This document shows, piece by piece, positions 8,703 to 16,092 of a stretch of 64,000 bases of DNA. Within the stretch, counting starts at the first letter, position 1, and the number at the start of each line of letters is the position of its first letter. The stretch is from contig NZ_CP053564.1 of assembly GCF_013155125.1 (NCBI RefSeq), positions 6,703,501 to 6,767,500 on the forward strand, in the 5' to 3' direction. The position numbers were made by a program, and so were the translations under genes. The notes under the pieces were generated by a model. It saw only the letters and a list, made by a program, of their open reading frames with translations. It was not told the DNA's origin and did not search any database. Origin of the DNA: Pseudonocardia broussonetiae (lineage in GTDB: Bacteria; Actinomycetota; Actinomycetes; Mycobacteriales; Pseudonocardiaceae).

Positions 8703-8758
8703 CGGTTTCGCGCCGACCCGGCCGGGAACCCTCCTCGTTCAACGACGAGAGGACGGTC

Positions 8759-8917
8759 ATGGACCGCAGCGAGCGGACGGACGGGCCCGCGGACGGCGAC
8801 GAGGAGCACGCCGCCTGGACTGAGCGGATGCAGCACGACATGGCCGTGGCGCACAACATGGGCCCCGACCCCGACCCCGAGCCGCGCGACGCGGACGGGC
8901 CGCCGTCGCCGTCGTGA
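8759..8917 (+). CDS. Small acidic hypothetical protein
   Basis: 52-residue ORF with ATG at 8759 preceded by GAGAGGA at good spacing. The product is rich in Asp, Glu and Pro, with no membrane segment or known domain, and ends in PPSPS. It starts 57 bp after the lysR stop and ends 4 bp before the stop of the convergent mycothione reductase gene. The ribosome site and codon-position GC pattern favour a real gene, but homology cannot be shown from here. Confidence 0.5.
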   Translation: MDRSERTDGPADGDEEHAAWTERMQHDMAVAHNMGPDPDPEPRDADGPPSPS

Positions 8918-8921
8918 TCCG

Positions 8922-10301
8922 TCAGGTGTCGAGGCCCCGCAGCGCGTTCTCGACGACCTCCGACAGCGCCGGGTGGATCCAGTACGGGCGGGTCGCGACG
9001 GTCGTCGCGTCGATCCCGAGGGCCATGGCCAGCACGAGCGGCTGCACCAGCAGCGACGCCGACGGGCCCATGATGTGCGCGCCCAGCAGGCGCCCGGTGC
9101 CGCGCTCGGCGATCACCTTGCAGAACCCCTGCTCGTCGCGCAGCGCCCAGCCGTAGGCGGTGTCGGAGTAGGGCACGACGCTGACGACGTGGTCGAGGCC
9201 CTCGTCGCGGCACTGCTGCCCGGTGGCGCCGACGCTCGCGATCTGCGGGTCGGTGAAGATCGCCGACGGGATGGCGATGTGGTCGGTCGCGCGCAGGTCG
9301 TCGGGGTGGAGCAGGTTGTGCGCCACCGTCTGCGCCTCGCGGTTGGCCACGTGCTTGAGCGCGATCTCGGTGCTGATGTCCCCGAGGGCCCACACGCCGT
9401 CGGCGGTGCTGCGCTGCTGGGCGTCGACGACGATGCGGCCGTCGTCGTGCAGGTCGATGCCGCCCTTCTCGACGTCGAGCCGGTCGGTGTTGGGCACCCG
9501 GCCGACGGCGACGAGCAGCACGTCGGCCTCGACGACGGCGCCGTCGTCCAGGGTGAGCCGGACGCCCCCGTCGTCGGTGGCGGCGGCCTCGGCGACCTCG
9601 CGGCCGGTGCGCACGTCGTAGCGGGTGCGGGCGTGCTCGGTGAACCGCTCGGCGACGGTCTCGTCCTGCGGTCCGAGCAGGCGCTCGGCCTGGTCGATGA
9701 TCGTGACCTCCGCGCCCAGCGCGCCGAACACGTGCGCGAACTCCACGGCGATGTAGCTGCCGCCCAGCACCGCGAGCCGGCGCGGCACCTCGGGCAGGCG
9801 CAGCACGGTGTCGGAGGTCTCGTAGGGCGCGCCCGAGGACGCGATCGGCTCGGGCACCATCGGCCGGCCCCCGGCCGCGACGACGATCCGGTCGGCGGTG
9901 AGGTCGTCGTGGCCCGACCCGTCGGTCCGCTCGACCCGCAGCTCCCGGGGTCCGGTGAAGCGGGCGTGCCCGGCGTGGACGGTGACGTTCGGGCTGTCCT
10001 CGACGCGGAACCGCCGCCCGCTCGAGCCCAGGTCGTCGACCTTCCCGAGCACCCGCGCCTGCACGTCGGCCCAGCTCACCCCGTCGAGCCGGGCGTCGAG
10101 GTCGAAGCGGCCGGCGCGGCGCACCGCGTCCGCCACGTCGGCGGTGTGGGCGAACATCTTGGTCGGGATGCACCCCACGTTGACGCAGGTGCCGCCGAAC
10201 TCCCCGTGCTCGACGATCGCCACGTCGAGGTGGGCGAACGACTCGTCGATGACGCTGTTGCCGGAACCGGTCCCGATGACCACCAGGTCGTAGTGGGGCA
10301 T
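8922..10301 (-). CDS. mtr: Mycothione reductase
   Basis: 459-residue FAD/NADPH disulfide reductase that reduces mycothiol disulfide and so keeps the actinobacterial thiol pool reduced. The redox pair is Cys39/Cys44 (GGTCVNVGCIPTK). The NADPH motif GGSYIAVEFAHVFGALGAEV and the dimer-interface base His443-Glu448 (HPALSEVVE) are present. The opening PHYDLVVIGTGSGNSVID is typical of Mtr rather than lipoamide or mercuric reductase. Start at ATG 10301. A frame that continues to about 10616 runs through the hairpin repeats and is not accepted. The gene fixes the host as a mycothiol producer. Confidence 0.93.
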   Translation of the reverse strand: MPHYDLVVIGTGSGNSVIDESFAHLDVAIVEHGEFGGTCVNVGCIPTKMFAHTADVADAVRRAGRFDLDARLDGVSWADVQARVLGKVDDLGSSGRRFRVEDSPNVTVHAGHARFTGPRELRVERTDGSGHDDLTADRIVVAAGGRPMVPEPIASSGAPYETSDTVLRLPEVPRRLAVLGGSYIAVEFAHVFGALGAEVTIIDQAERLLGPQDETVAERFTEHARTRYDVRTGREVAEAAATDDGGVRLTLDDGAVVEADVLLVAVGRVPNTDRLDVEKGGIDLHDDGRIVVDAQQRSTADGVWALGDISTEIALKHVANREAQTVAHNLLHPDDLRATDHIAIPSAIFTDPQIASVGATGQQCRDEGLDHVVSVVPYSDTAYGWALRDEQGFCKVIAERGTGRLLGAHIMGPSASLLVQPLVLAMALGIDATTVATRPYWIHPALSEVVENALRGLDT

Positions 10302-10364
10302 CGGAGGAGCGTAGGACCGCCCCGCCGACCCCGCCCGCCGACGACCCCCGCTCCGGCCGATCCT

Positions 10365-10436
10365 CATGATCACCGACTCGGCGCACTTCCGGCCGCATGC
10401 GGCCCCGGACGCACCCACCTGGCGATCGTGCGAGGC
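10365..10436. repeat. Hairpin repeat element, copy A (degenerate)
   Basis: Begins with CATGATCACCGACTCGGCG, which matches the left arm of copy C at most positions. A central small palindrome GGCCGCATGCGGCC lies at 10391-10404. The right side, CACCTGGCGATCGTGCG, is a weakened version of the other right arms. Confidence 0.5.
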
Positions 10437-10496
10437 GGTGAACGGGGACCGCACCGCCACGGTCCCTACCCACCCCACGATCCCGCCGACGCATCT

Positions 10497-10565
10497 CACG
10501 ATCACCGTTTCGGCAGGATCCCCGACGGAAAGCGACGCAGAGCCTGCCCAGTCGACGATCATGCG
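10497..10565. repeat. Hairpin repeat element, copy B
   Basis: Left arm CACGATCACCGTTTCGGCAG (10497-10516) is nearly identical to copy C. The right arm CCTGCCCAGTCGACGATCAT (10543-10562) is its approximate reverse complement. About 25 bp separate the arms. Confidence 0.7.
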
Positions 10566-10579
10566 CCACCGGCGGCCGG

Positions 10580-10650
10580 GTGATCGCCAGGACCGCACCA
10601 CCACGGCCCCGCCCACGACCCTCGCGTCACACTCCCGACGATCACGCGGC
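10580..10650. repeat. Hairpin repeat element, copy D (degenerate)
   Basis: Outer ends GTGATCGCCAGGAC and CCGACGATCACGCGG face each other about 40 bp apart and resemble the outer parts of copies B and C. The middle is not conserved. Confidence 0.4.
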
Positions 10651-10753
10651 CGCGGCGCTCTGCAGCCGACCGGGCCGTCACCGCACCCGGCGGCCCGGGT
10701 TCATGAGGAGCTCGAGGGGAGGTGCGCGGGCGCAGCCCACCGTCCGCCCCACA

Positions 10754-10822
10754 CCATGATCACCGTTTCGGCAGGTATCGCGACCGTTCGCGACGGAGGA
10801 CCTGCCCAACCGATGATCACGC
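10754..10822. repeat. Hairpin repeat element, copy C (best preserved)
   Basis: Left arm ATGATCACCGTTTCGGCAGG (10756-10775) and right arm CCTGCCCAACCGATGATCAC (10801-10820) pair at 16 of 20 positions. Between them lies a second perfect hairpin, TCGCGA-CCGT-TCGCGA (10778-10793). This hairpin-within-hairpin design suggests a structured RNA or DNA element rather than chance. Confidence 0.75.
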
Positions 10823-10895
10823 GGAGCCGCACCCCACGACCCCGACCGGGCCCGCCGCCGAGCACCCCGCCCACCGACCGGACGAGAATCGGCGC

Positions 10896-11987
10896 ATGGA
10901 GCAGACCCCGGGCGCCGCGGAGCCGTCGGACGCCGACCGGCGCCGCTGGCACCGGATGCTGGCCGACGAGCAGGAGGAGGCGCGGGTCTACCGCGACCTC
11001 GCCGGCCGCCGGACCGGCGAGGAGCGCGAGATCCTGCTCGCCCTGGCCGTCGCCGAGGAGCGCCACCGCGCCCACTGGGCCGCGCTGCTCGGGGACGACG
11101 CCCGGCACGTGGGGCGGGGGTCGAAGCAGCTGCGGCTGCTGGCGGCGCTCGCGCGGCGGTTCGGGTCGGTGTTCGTGCTCGCCCTCGTGCAGCGGGCCGA
11201 GACCCGCTCGCCCTACCCCGCCGACGCCGACGCGACCCCGGCCATGGCCGCCGATGAGCGCGTCCACGAGGAGGTCGTGCGGGGCCTGGCCGCCCGCGGG
11301 CGCGCGCAGGTCTCGGGCACGTTCCGGGCGGCGGTGTTCGGTGCGAACGACGGCCTGGTCAGCAACCTGTCGCTGGTCCTGGGCGTGATCGGCGGCGGGG
11401 TGTCCAGCAGCGCGGTCGTGCTCACCGGCCTCGCCGGGCTGCTGGCGGGTGCCCTGTCGATGGGCGCGGGCGAGTTCGTGTCGGTCCGCTCCCAGCGCGA
11501 GCTGCTGGCCGCCTCGGCCCCGGACGTCCGCGACGCCGACACCGTCCTGCGCCACCTCGACGTCGACGCCAACGAGCTCGCCCTGGTCTACCGCGCCCGC
11601 GGCGTCCCCGCCGACGAGGCGGCCGAGCGGGCGCGGCGCGTCCTGGCCAGCGCCGACCCGGCCGGGTTCGTGACGCCGGGCGGGGGGCCGTCGGAGTCCG
11701 ACGAGGTGGTCGGCACCGGCCTGCGTGCGGCCGCGTCGAGCTTCGTGTTCTTCGCGAGCGGCGCCGCGGTCCCGGTGCTGCCGTTCCTGTTCGGGCTGCA
11801 GGGGCTGCCGGCCGTGGTCGTCGCCGCGGTGCTGGTCGGCCTGGCCCTGATGCTCACGGGCGCGGCCGCCGGCGTGCTCTCGGGCGGCCCCCCGCTGCGC
11901 CGCGCCCTGCGCCAGCTCGCGATCGGCGCCGGCGCGGCCGCCGTCACCTATCTCCTCGGCGCGGTGTTCGGCGCCGCCCTGTCCTGA
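10896..11987 (+). CDS. mbfA: Membrane-bound ferritin / VIT1-family iron (Mn) transporter
   Basis: 363 residues in two parts. Residues about 10-90 form a rubrerythrin-like helical domain with DEQEEA and AEERHRAHW carrying the carboxylate and His iron ligands. From about 145 the sequence is a VIT1/CCC1 transporter with the diagnostic FGANDGLVSNLSLVLGVIGG, a Met/Glu-rich metal helix (GALSMGAGEFVSVRSQRE) and several membrane helices up to the C-terminus. Characterised MbfA/Er-VIT proteins export Fe2+ (sometimes Mn2+) and protect against peroxide. Start at ATG 10896. Its neighbour mtr also belongs to redox defence. Confidence 0.88.
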   Translation: MEQTPGAAEPSDADRRRWHRMLADEQEEARVYRDLAGRRTGEEREILLALAVAEERHRAHWAALLGDDARHVGRGSKQLRLLAALARRFGSVFVLALVQRAETRSPYPADADATPAMAADERVHEEVVRGLAARGRAQVSGTFRAAVFGANDGLVSNLSLVLGVIGGGVSSSAVVLTGLAGLLAGALSMGAGEFVSVRSQRELLAASAPDVRDADTVLRHLDVDANELALVYRARGVPADEAAERARRVLASADPAGFVTPGGGPSESDEVVGTGLRAAASSFVFFASGAAVPVLPFLFGLQGLPAVVVAAVLVGLALMLTGAAAGVLSGGPPLRRALRQLAIGAGAAAVTYLLGAVFGAALS

Positions 11988-12025
11988 GCGCGCCCGGGAG
12001 CGCGGCGCACGAGGCCGAACCCCGC

Positions 12026-12967
12026 TCAGGCCCGCGCCCTCCGCGCCACCGGCCGCTCCCCGACCAGCGCCTGCTCCGCCAGCTGCCGGCCCCGGGCGAT
12101 GGTGGTGACCGAGCCCAGGGCGGTGGAGACGGCCGTCAGCACGGGCCCGGTGCGGTCGACGGTCACCGCGCACGTCCCCGTCGACATCGCCTCCGGGCCG
12201 ACCGGCTCGGGACGGTCGACGTCGAGGTCGGGGAGCCAGGTGCGGACGTGCTCGCGCAGGTCGCCGAGCGTGCCGCGGGGGCCGGAGCCGGCACCGACCG
12301 CGATGTGGCCCTGCGCGCAGGGGACCGCGCGCATCGGCCCGAGGTCGGGGTCGTGGTGCGCGATCAGCGGGGTGGCCGGGCCGACGGGCACGCGGGAGCG
12401 GAAGTGCAGCTCGACCGCCGGCCCCGTCGCCGCCCGCACGGACGTGACGATCGCGCGCCGCGCGCGGATCCGGCCGGCGGCGGTGCGGACCTCGACCCGG
12501 TCGTCGAGCGCCTCGACCGCGACGACGGGGCTGCGGTAGCGCAGGACCGCCCCGTGCCCGGTGGCGCCGGCCAGCAGCGCGGCGACGGCGTGGTCGGCGC
12601 GGACCTGCAGCGCCTCGCCCGGGCGACACCGCGAGGAGCCCCCGGTGTGGTCGACCGCGTCCCGGCGGGTCAGCAGGTCGGCCCCGGTCTGGCGCTCCAG
12701 CAGCCCCCACGCCTCGACGGCGTCGGCGAGGAGCGCGCGGTCGTCGTCGCCGGTCCAGCTCGGGTGGGCCGACCAGGTCGTGCCGCGCGCCGCGAGGCGC
12801 AGCAGGCGGGTGGTGCCCTCCTCGAGCAGCACCACCGACCGGCCGGAGCGGGCGAGCCACCACGCGGTGGCGGCGCCGAGCGCCCCTCCCCCGACGACGA
12901 CGACGTCGGTCACGCACGTGGGCGTGCCCGGACAGGGGCGGGCAGGGGCGGGTGGCGTCGCGGGCAC
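12026..12967 (-). CDS. FAD-dependent amine/sarcosine oxidase-like protein, short form
   Basis: Flavoprotein of the DAO fold: VTDVVVVGGGALGAATAWWL at about residues 22-41 is the FAD dinucleotide motif, and the layout resembles monomeric sarcosine oxidases. At 313 residues it is some 60 shorter than those enzymes. A Cys for covalent FAD attachment cannot be assigned, so it may be degenerate or specialised. The start is set at GTG 12967, 5 nt after the GGAGG that forms the 3' side of the SAM riboswitch P1 helix. Upstream in-frame ATGs lie inside the riboswitch. Direct SAM control suggests a role in one-carbon or methyl-amine metabolism. Confidence 0.72.
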   Translation of the reverse strand: MPATPPAPARPCPGTPTCVTDVVVVGGGALGAATAWWLARSGRSVVLLEEGTTRLLRLAARGTTWSAHPSWTGDDDRALLADAVEAWGLLERQTGADLLTRRDAVDHTGGSSRCRPGEALQVRADHAVAALLAGATGHGAVLRYRSPVVAVEALDDRVEVRTAAGRIRARRAIVTSVRAATGPAVELHFRSRVPVGPATPLIAHHDPDLGPMRAVPCAQGHIAVGAGSGPRGTLGDLREHVRTWLPDLDVDRPEPVGPEAMSTGTCAVTVDRTGPVLTAVSTALGSVTTIARGRQLAEQALVGERPVARRARA

Positions 12968-12972
12968 GGAGT

Positions 12973-13058
12973 CCTCCATCGGTCCCGGCATGAGCACCCG
13001 ACGATCCGGGTTGCTGCGGCGTCACGGAGCCAGGTCTCTCGGCCGCTCTGGATGGTGG
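12973..13058 (-). promoter_or_regulatory. SAM-I-like (S-box) riboswitch, minus copy
   Basis: 86 nt. P1 pairs CCACCATC with GATGGAGG with one A-A mismatch. The core reads CAGAGCGGC, CGAGAGACC, GACGCCGCAGCAACCC, then GGGTGCTC, as in S-box aptamers (AGAG, GCAACC and GGTGCTA blocks, with P2 GCGGC/GCCGC). The last five bases of P1 are the Shine-Dalgarno of the oxidase gene whose GTG lies 5 nt on. SAM binding would stabilise P1 and hide the ribosome site, so control is probably translational. Confidence 0.82.
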
Positions 13059-13062
13059 GTCC

Positions 13063-13093
13063 ACTGTAGGAACCGATCACCCCGTGCTGTCAA
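13063..13093 (-). promoter_or_regulatory. Promoter for minus riboswitch transcript
   Basis: On the minus strand a perfect TTGACA (13088-13093) is followed after 19 bp by TACAGT (13063-13068). Transcription would begin a few bases before the riboswitch. The spacing is 1-2 bp longer than ideal. Confidence 0.6.
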
Positions 13094-13147
13094 GAGCACG
13101 GGCCGCAGGGGGATGGAGGAGACCCGGACCACACCCGCCACGAAGGG

Positions 13148-13175
13148 TTGAACGTTCAGGCTCCGCCTGTATACG
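13148..13175 (+). promoter_or_regulatory. Promoter for plus riboswitch transcript
   Basis: TTGAAC (13148-13153), 16 bp, TATACG (13170-13175). The predicted start near 13182 lies about 20 nt before the aptamer at 13201. No other AT-rich stretch is available between the two riboswitches for this strand. Confidence 0.55.
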
Positions 13176-13200
13176 GTCGGAGCGCGGCCGTCACCGGTCG

Positions 13201-13294
13201 CCACCATCCAGAGCGGCCGAGAGACCCGGATCGACGACGCCGCAGCAACCCCCCGCCCACGCGGGTGCGGGTGCTACCGCCGGGCCGATGGAGG
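13201..13294 (+). promoter_or_regulatory. SAM-I-like (S-box) riboswitch, plus copy
   Basis: 94 nt with the first 26 nt identical to the minus copy. P1 is CCACCATC/GATGGAGG, P2 is GCGGC/GCCGC, and the GCAACC block is followed by a P3 CCCGC/GCGGG hairpin and GGTGCTACC. As in the minus copy, GGAGG (13290-13294) is both the P1 3' strand and the only good ribosome site. Here it serves the leader ORF at 13300, 5 nt downstream. Binding of SAM should shut off leader translation. Confidence 0.83.
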
Positions 13295-13299
13295 TCGTG

Positions 13300-13413
13300 G
13301 TGCACGAGCGGAGGGCCGTTCCGGCCGGACGAGGCGCACCGATCACGACGTGGCACGCCTGGCGCCACCACGTCGACCTGTGCCGCACCGCGGCCGCGCT
13401 CTGTCAGCGCTGA
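13300..13413 (+). CDS. Cysteine-type leader peptide of the ABC/LLM operon
   Basis: 37-residue ORF starting at GTG 13300, with its ribosome site inside riboswitch P1. Its C-terminal end reads WRHHVDLCRTAAALCQR. This matches the (R)RHVDLxR...ALC pattern of the putative leader peptides that precede sulfur-assimilation operons in many actinobacteria, and which probably sense cysteinyl-tRNA by ribosome stalling. Two Cys codons (TGC, TGT) lie near the stop. The stop at 13413 is 91 nt before the transporter gene, and a hairpin lies at 13441-13461. The first 20 residues are unusual for such leaders and may be a by-product of coupling to the riboswitch. Confidence 0.7.
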   Translation: MHERRAVPAGRGAPITTWHAWRHHVDLCRTAAALCQR

Positions 13414-13440
13414 CGCCGCCCCCTCCACACCCTTCCGCGG

Positions 13441-13461
13441 CGCCACTCTCCTGAGGTGGCG
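13441..13461 (+). promoter_or_regulatory. Hairpin between leader peptide and transporter gene
   Basis: CGCCAC and GTGGCG enclose a 9-nt loop, 27 nt after the leader stop and 43 nt before the transporter ATG. It could be one state of an attenuator, or a structure that alters access to the GAGGA ribosome site at about 13492. No T-run follows, so a simple intrinsic terminator is unlikely. Confidence 0.35.
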
Positions 13462-13504
13462 TGCGTGGTCCGCGCCTGCGCGCGGTCATCCCCGAGGACC
13501 CCCG

Positions 13505-15136
13505 ATGCACCCCCGCCCGTCCCGGCGGCGCCCCCGCGCGCTCGCCGCCACCACCCTCCTGGCCTCCGCCGCGCTGCTGCTCAGCGCGTGCGGCGGCGGC
13601 GCAGGCGGCCCGTCCGCCGCGGCCGCCGACGCCGGCCCGCCCGTCCCCGGCGGCACGCTCCGCTTCGCCGTCGGCAGCGACCAGGGCTGCGTCGACCCGC
13701 AGCAGGTGGCCAGCAACGACTCGATCTACTCGGCGCGCCAGGTCGTCGACTCCCTCACCGACCAGGACCCCGAGACCGGCGAGATCGTCCCGTGGCTCGC
13801 CGAGAGCTGGCAGCCCAACGTCGACGCCTCGGCGTGGACGTTCACCCTGCGCGACGGCGTCACCTTCAGCGACGGCACGCCGCTCGACGCCGAGGCCGTC
13901 AAGGCCAACTTCGACCGCGTCCCGGCGCTCGGCATCCGCGCCAACCTCCCCAAGGGCTACCTGACCGGCTACACCGGCACCACCGTCGACGGCCCGCTGC
14001 AGCTCACCGTCTCCTTCGAGGGCCCGAACGTGCAGTTCCTGCAGGGCACCTCGACCCACAGCCTCGGCATCCTCTCCCCCGCGACCGCGGCGCTGAGCGA
14101 CGACGAGCGCTGCGCCGCCGTCGTCGGGTCGGGCCCGTTCGTGCTCGACACGTACACGCCGAACCAGTCGATCACCTTCACGAAGCGCGCGGGCTACGCC
14201 TGGGGCTCCTCGCTGTGGGGCCATGACGGCGAGGCGTACCTGGACCGCCTGGAGTTCGAGATCGTCCCCGAGTCCGGGGTGCGATCGGGCAGCTTGGCGG
14301 CGGGTGAGGTCGACGCGATCGGCAGCATCGGCCAGCAGGACGAGTCGCCGCTGACCGGCGCGGGCGCCCAGCTCCTCGCCCGGCCCAACCCCGGCCAGGT
14401 GTTCGGGCTCAGCTTCAACAACGCGCGACCGATCGTCTCCGACCCGGCCGTGCGCACCGCCGTGGCCGCCGCGATCGACCGCGCCGAGGTCGTCGCCGCG
14501 GTCTTCACGTCGCAGACGCAGCCGGCCACCAGCGTCCTGTCCAGCACCACGCCCGACTACGCCTCGCAGGAGTCCCTGCTGGCGTTCGACGCCGGGCGCG
14601 CGGCGAGCCTGCTCGACGGCGCCGGGTGGGTCGCGGGACCGGACGGCATCCGCGCGAAGGACGGGCAGCGCCTCGCGCTCGAGGTCGTCTACTTCGCCAA
14701 CGCCGGCACGAACAAGCCCGCCCTGGAGCTCGTGCAGCAGCAGCTGCGGGCGGCCGGCATCGAGGTCGCGCTGAGCGAGCGGCCGATCGCGGACTCGCAG
14801 GCGGTCTCGCAGTCCGGCGAGTTCGACGCGCTGTGGGGCAACCTGACGCGCGCCGACCCCGACATCCTGCGCAGCCAGTTCTCCACCCGCCTGACCAACT
14901 TCTACCGGCTCCCGCCGAGCGAGCTCGACGACGTGCTGGCGCAGCAGGCGGCCACCCCCGACCCGGCCGCCCGCGGGGAGCTCGTGGCCCGCGCGCAGCA
15001 GCTCATCAGCGAGAACGCCTACAGCGTCCCGGTCGCCGAGCTGACGACCGTGCTGGCCACCGGCCCGGACGTGCACGGCGTCCGGTTCGACGCCTCCTCG
15101 CGCATCGCGCTGTTCGACACCTGGAAGGCGAGCTAG
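13505..15136 (+). CDS. ABC transporter substrate-binding lipoprotein (family 5)
   Basis: 543-residue extracytoplasmic binding protein of the peptide/nickel/glutathione class. An Arg-rich n-region and hydrophobic stretch lead to a lipobox LLLSAC with Cys29 as the lipidated residue. The mature part shows family-5 landmarks: GGTLRFAVGSD, WTFTLRDGVTFSDGTPLDAEAVKANFDR and GLSFNNARPIVSDPAVRTAVAAAIDR. ATG 13505 follows GAGGACCCC. Longer frames run back through the leader and riboswitch and are discarded. It is the first structural gene of the sulfur island. The likely ligand is an organosulfur compound, from context only. Confidence 0.9.
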   Translation: MHPRPSRRRPRALAATTLLASAALLLSACGGGAGGPSAAAADAGPPVPGGTLRFAVGSDQGCVDPQQVASNDSIYSARQVVDSLTDQDPETGEIVPWLAESWQPNVDASAWTFTLRDGVTFSDGTPLDAEAVKANFDRVPALGIRANLPKGYLTGYTGTTVDGPLQLTVSFEGPNVQFLQGTSTHSLGILSPATAALSDDERCAAVVGSGPFVLDTYTPNQSITFTKRAGYAWGSSLWGHDGEAYLDRLEFEIVPESGVRSGSLAAGEVDAIGSIGQQDESPLTGAGAQLLARPNPGQVFGLSFNNARPIVSDPAVRTAVAAAIDRAEVVAAVFTSQTQPATSVLSSTTPDYASQESLLAFDAGRAASLLDGAGWVAGPDGIRAKDGQRLALEVVYFANAGTNKPALELVQQQLRAAGIEVALSERPIADSQAVSQSGEFDALWGNLTRADPDILRSQFSTRLTNFYRLPPSELDDVLAQQAATPDPAARGELVARAQQLISENAYSVPVAELTTVLATGPDVHGVRFDASSRIALFDTWKAS

Positions 15137-16092
15137 TGGGGTCGCCCCTCGCCCGCTACCTGGTCCGGCGGGTCGGCCTCGCGGTCGCCGTGCTGTGGGC
15201 GGCGTTCACCGTCTCGTTCGTCGTGCTGTTCCTGCTGCCCGGCGACCCCGTCGAGACCATGGCGGGCGGGGGGCTGACCGGCGAGCCGCTGCCGCCGGAG
15301 GAGCTCGCCGCGCTGCGCGCCCGGTACGGCCTGGACCAGCCGCTGCTCGTGCAGTACGGCATCCGGCTGTGGGCCGCACTGCGCGGTGACCTCGGCACGT
15401 CGATCCAGAACGGGCAGGACGTGACGGCGGCGATCGCCGACGCGCTGCCCTCGACGCTCGCGCTGGCGGCCGCGGCGCTGCTGCTGGCCGTCGTCGCGGG
15501 ATCGGCGACGGCGCTCGTCGCGACGTACACCCGGGCCCGCTGGCTGCGGCAGCTCCTGCTGGCGCTGCCCTCGCTCGGGGTGTCGCTGCCGGTGTTCTGG
15601 GTGGGGCTGCTGCTGGTGCAGGTGTTCTCGTTCGGGCTCGGGCTGTTCCCGGCCGTCGGCGCCCGCGGGCCCTCGGCGCTCGTCCTCCCGGCCGTGACGC
15701 TCGCGATCCCGCTCGGGGCGCAGGTCGCGCAGGTGCTGGCCACGTGCCTGGACCGAGCGCTCGCCGACCCCTACGTCGTCACCGCGCGCGCCAAGGGCGT
15801 CGGGCGGGTGGCGATCCACCTGCGGCACGCGCTGCAGAACGCGGCCATCCCCGCGCTGACCGTCGTCGGCCTGATCGTCGGCCAGCTCCTCGCCGGGACC
15901 GTCGTCGTGGAGACCGTGTTCACCCGGCCCGGTCTGGGGCGCCTGACGGTGAGCGCCGTCGGCGTCCAGGACATCCCGCTGGTGCAGGGGATCGTCGTGT
16001 TCGCGGCGGCGGTGTACGTCGGCGTGAACCTGCTCGTCGACCTCGTCTACCCGGCCCTGGACCCGCGCATCGCAGTGGGAGCGCAGTCATGA
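15136..16092 (+). CDS. ABC transporter permease, DppB type
   Basis: 318-residue inner-membrane permease with six predicted helices. It opens with [31 protein letters not shown] in outline, the usual first helix of DppB proteins. The cytoplasmic EAA-like loop is [26 protein letters not shown], where the ATPase docks, and [12 protein letters not shown] follows. Translation begins at GTG 15136 within the TAGTG overlap of the preceding stop, so translation of the pair is coupled. It forms the membrane channel with the next gene. Confidence 0.92.
   Translation: MGSPLARYLVRRVGLAVAVLWAAFTVSFVVLFLLPGDPVETMAGGGLTGEPLPPEELAALRARYGLDQPLLVQYGIRLWAALRGDLGTSIQNGQDVTAAIADALPSTLALAAAALLLAVVAGSATALVATYTRARWLRQLLLALPSLGVSLPVFWVGLLLVQVFSFGLGLFPAVGARGPSALVLPAVTLAIPLGAQVAQVLATCLDRALADPYVVTARAKGVGRVAIHLRHALQNAAIPALTVVGLIVGQLLAGTVVVETVFTRPGLGRLTVSAVGVQDIPLVQGIVVFAAAVYVGVNLLVDLVYPALDPRIAVGAQS

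Larger units (their letters stand above)
10302..10895. other. 594-bp non-coding interval filled with hairpin repeats
   Basis: No credible gene is present between mtr and the divergent iron exporter. Open frames here (for example from 10366) simply read through four copies of a related inverted-repeat element, at about 10365-10436, 10497-10565, 10580-10650 and 10754-10822. The promoters of both flanking genes must also lie in this interval, but I cannot pick them out with confidence. Confidence 0.7.

Noticed and set aside
10302..10616. N-terminal extension of mycothione reductase
   Set aside because: Family members begin at the MPHYDLVVIG segment; the extension is repeat DNA.
10366..11388. 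ORF beginning MITDSAHF upstream of the iron exporter
   Set aside because: It reads through the four hairpin repeats, and its internal similarities come from those repeats; the exporter starts at 10896 in another frame.
13036..13230. Inverted repeat taken at first as insertion-sequence ends
   Set aside because: The matching arms are the conserved 5' halves of the two riboswitches, there is no transposase and no target duplication.
13084..13299. Longer form of the leader peptide ORF starting before the riboswitch
   Set aside because: It would begin upstream of the likely transcription start and run through the aptamer; only the part from GTG 13300 has a suitable ribosome site.
13148..13504. 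N-terminal extension of the binding protein
   Set aside because: The frame crosses the riboswitch and leader region and would precede the lipoprotein signal, which must be N-terminal.
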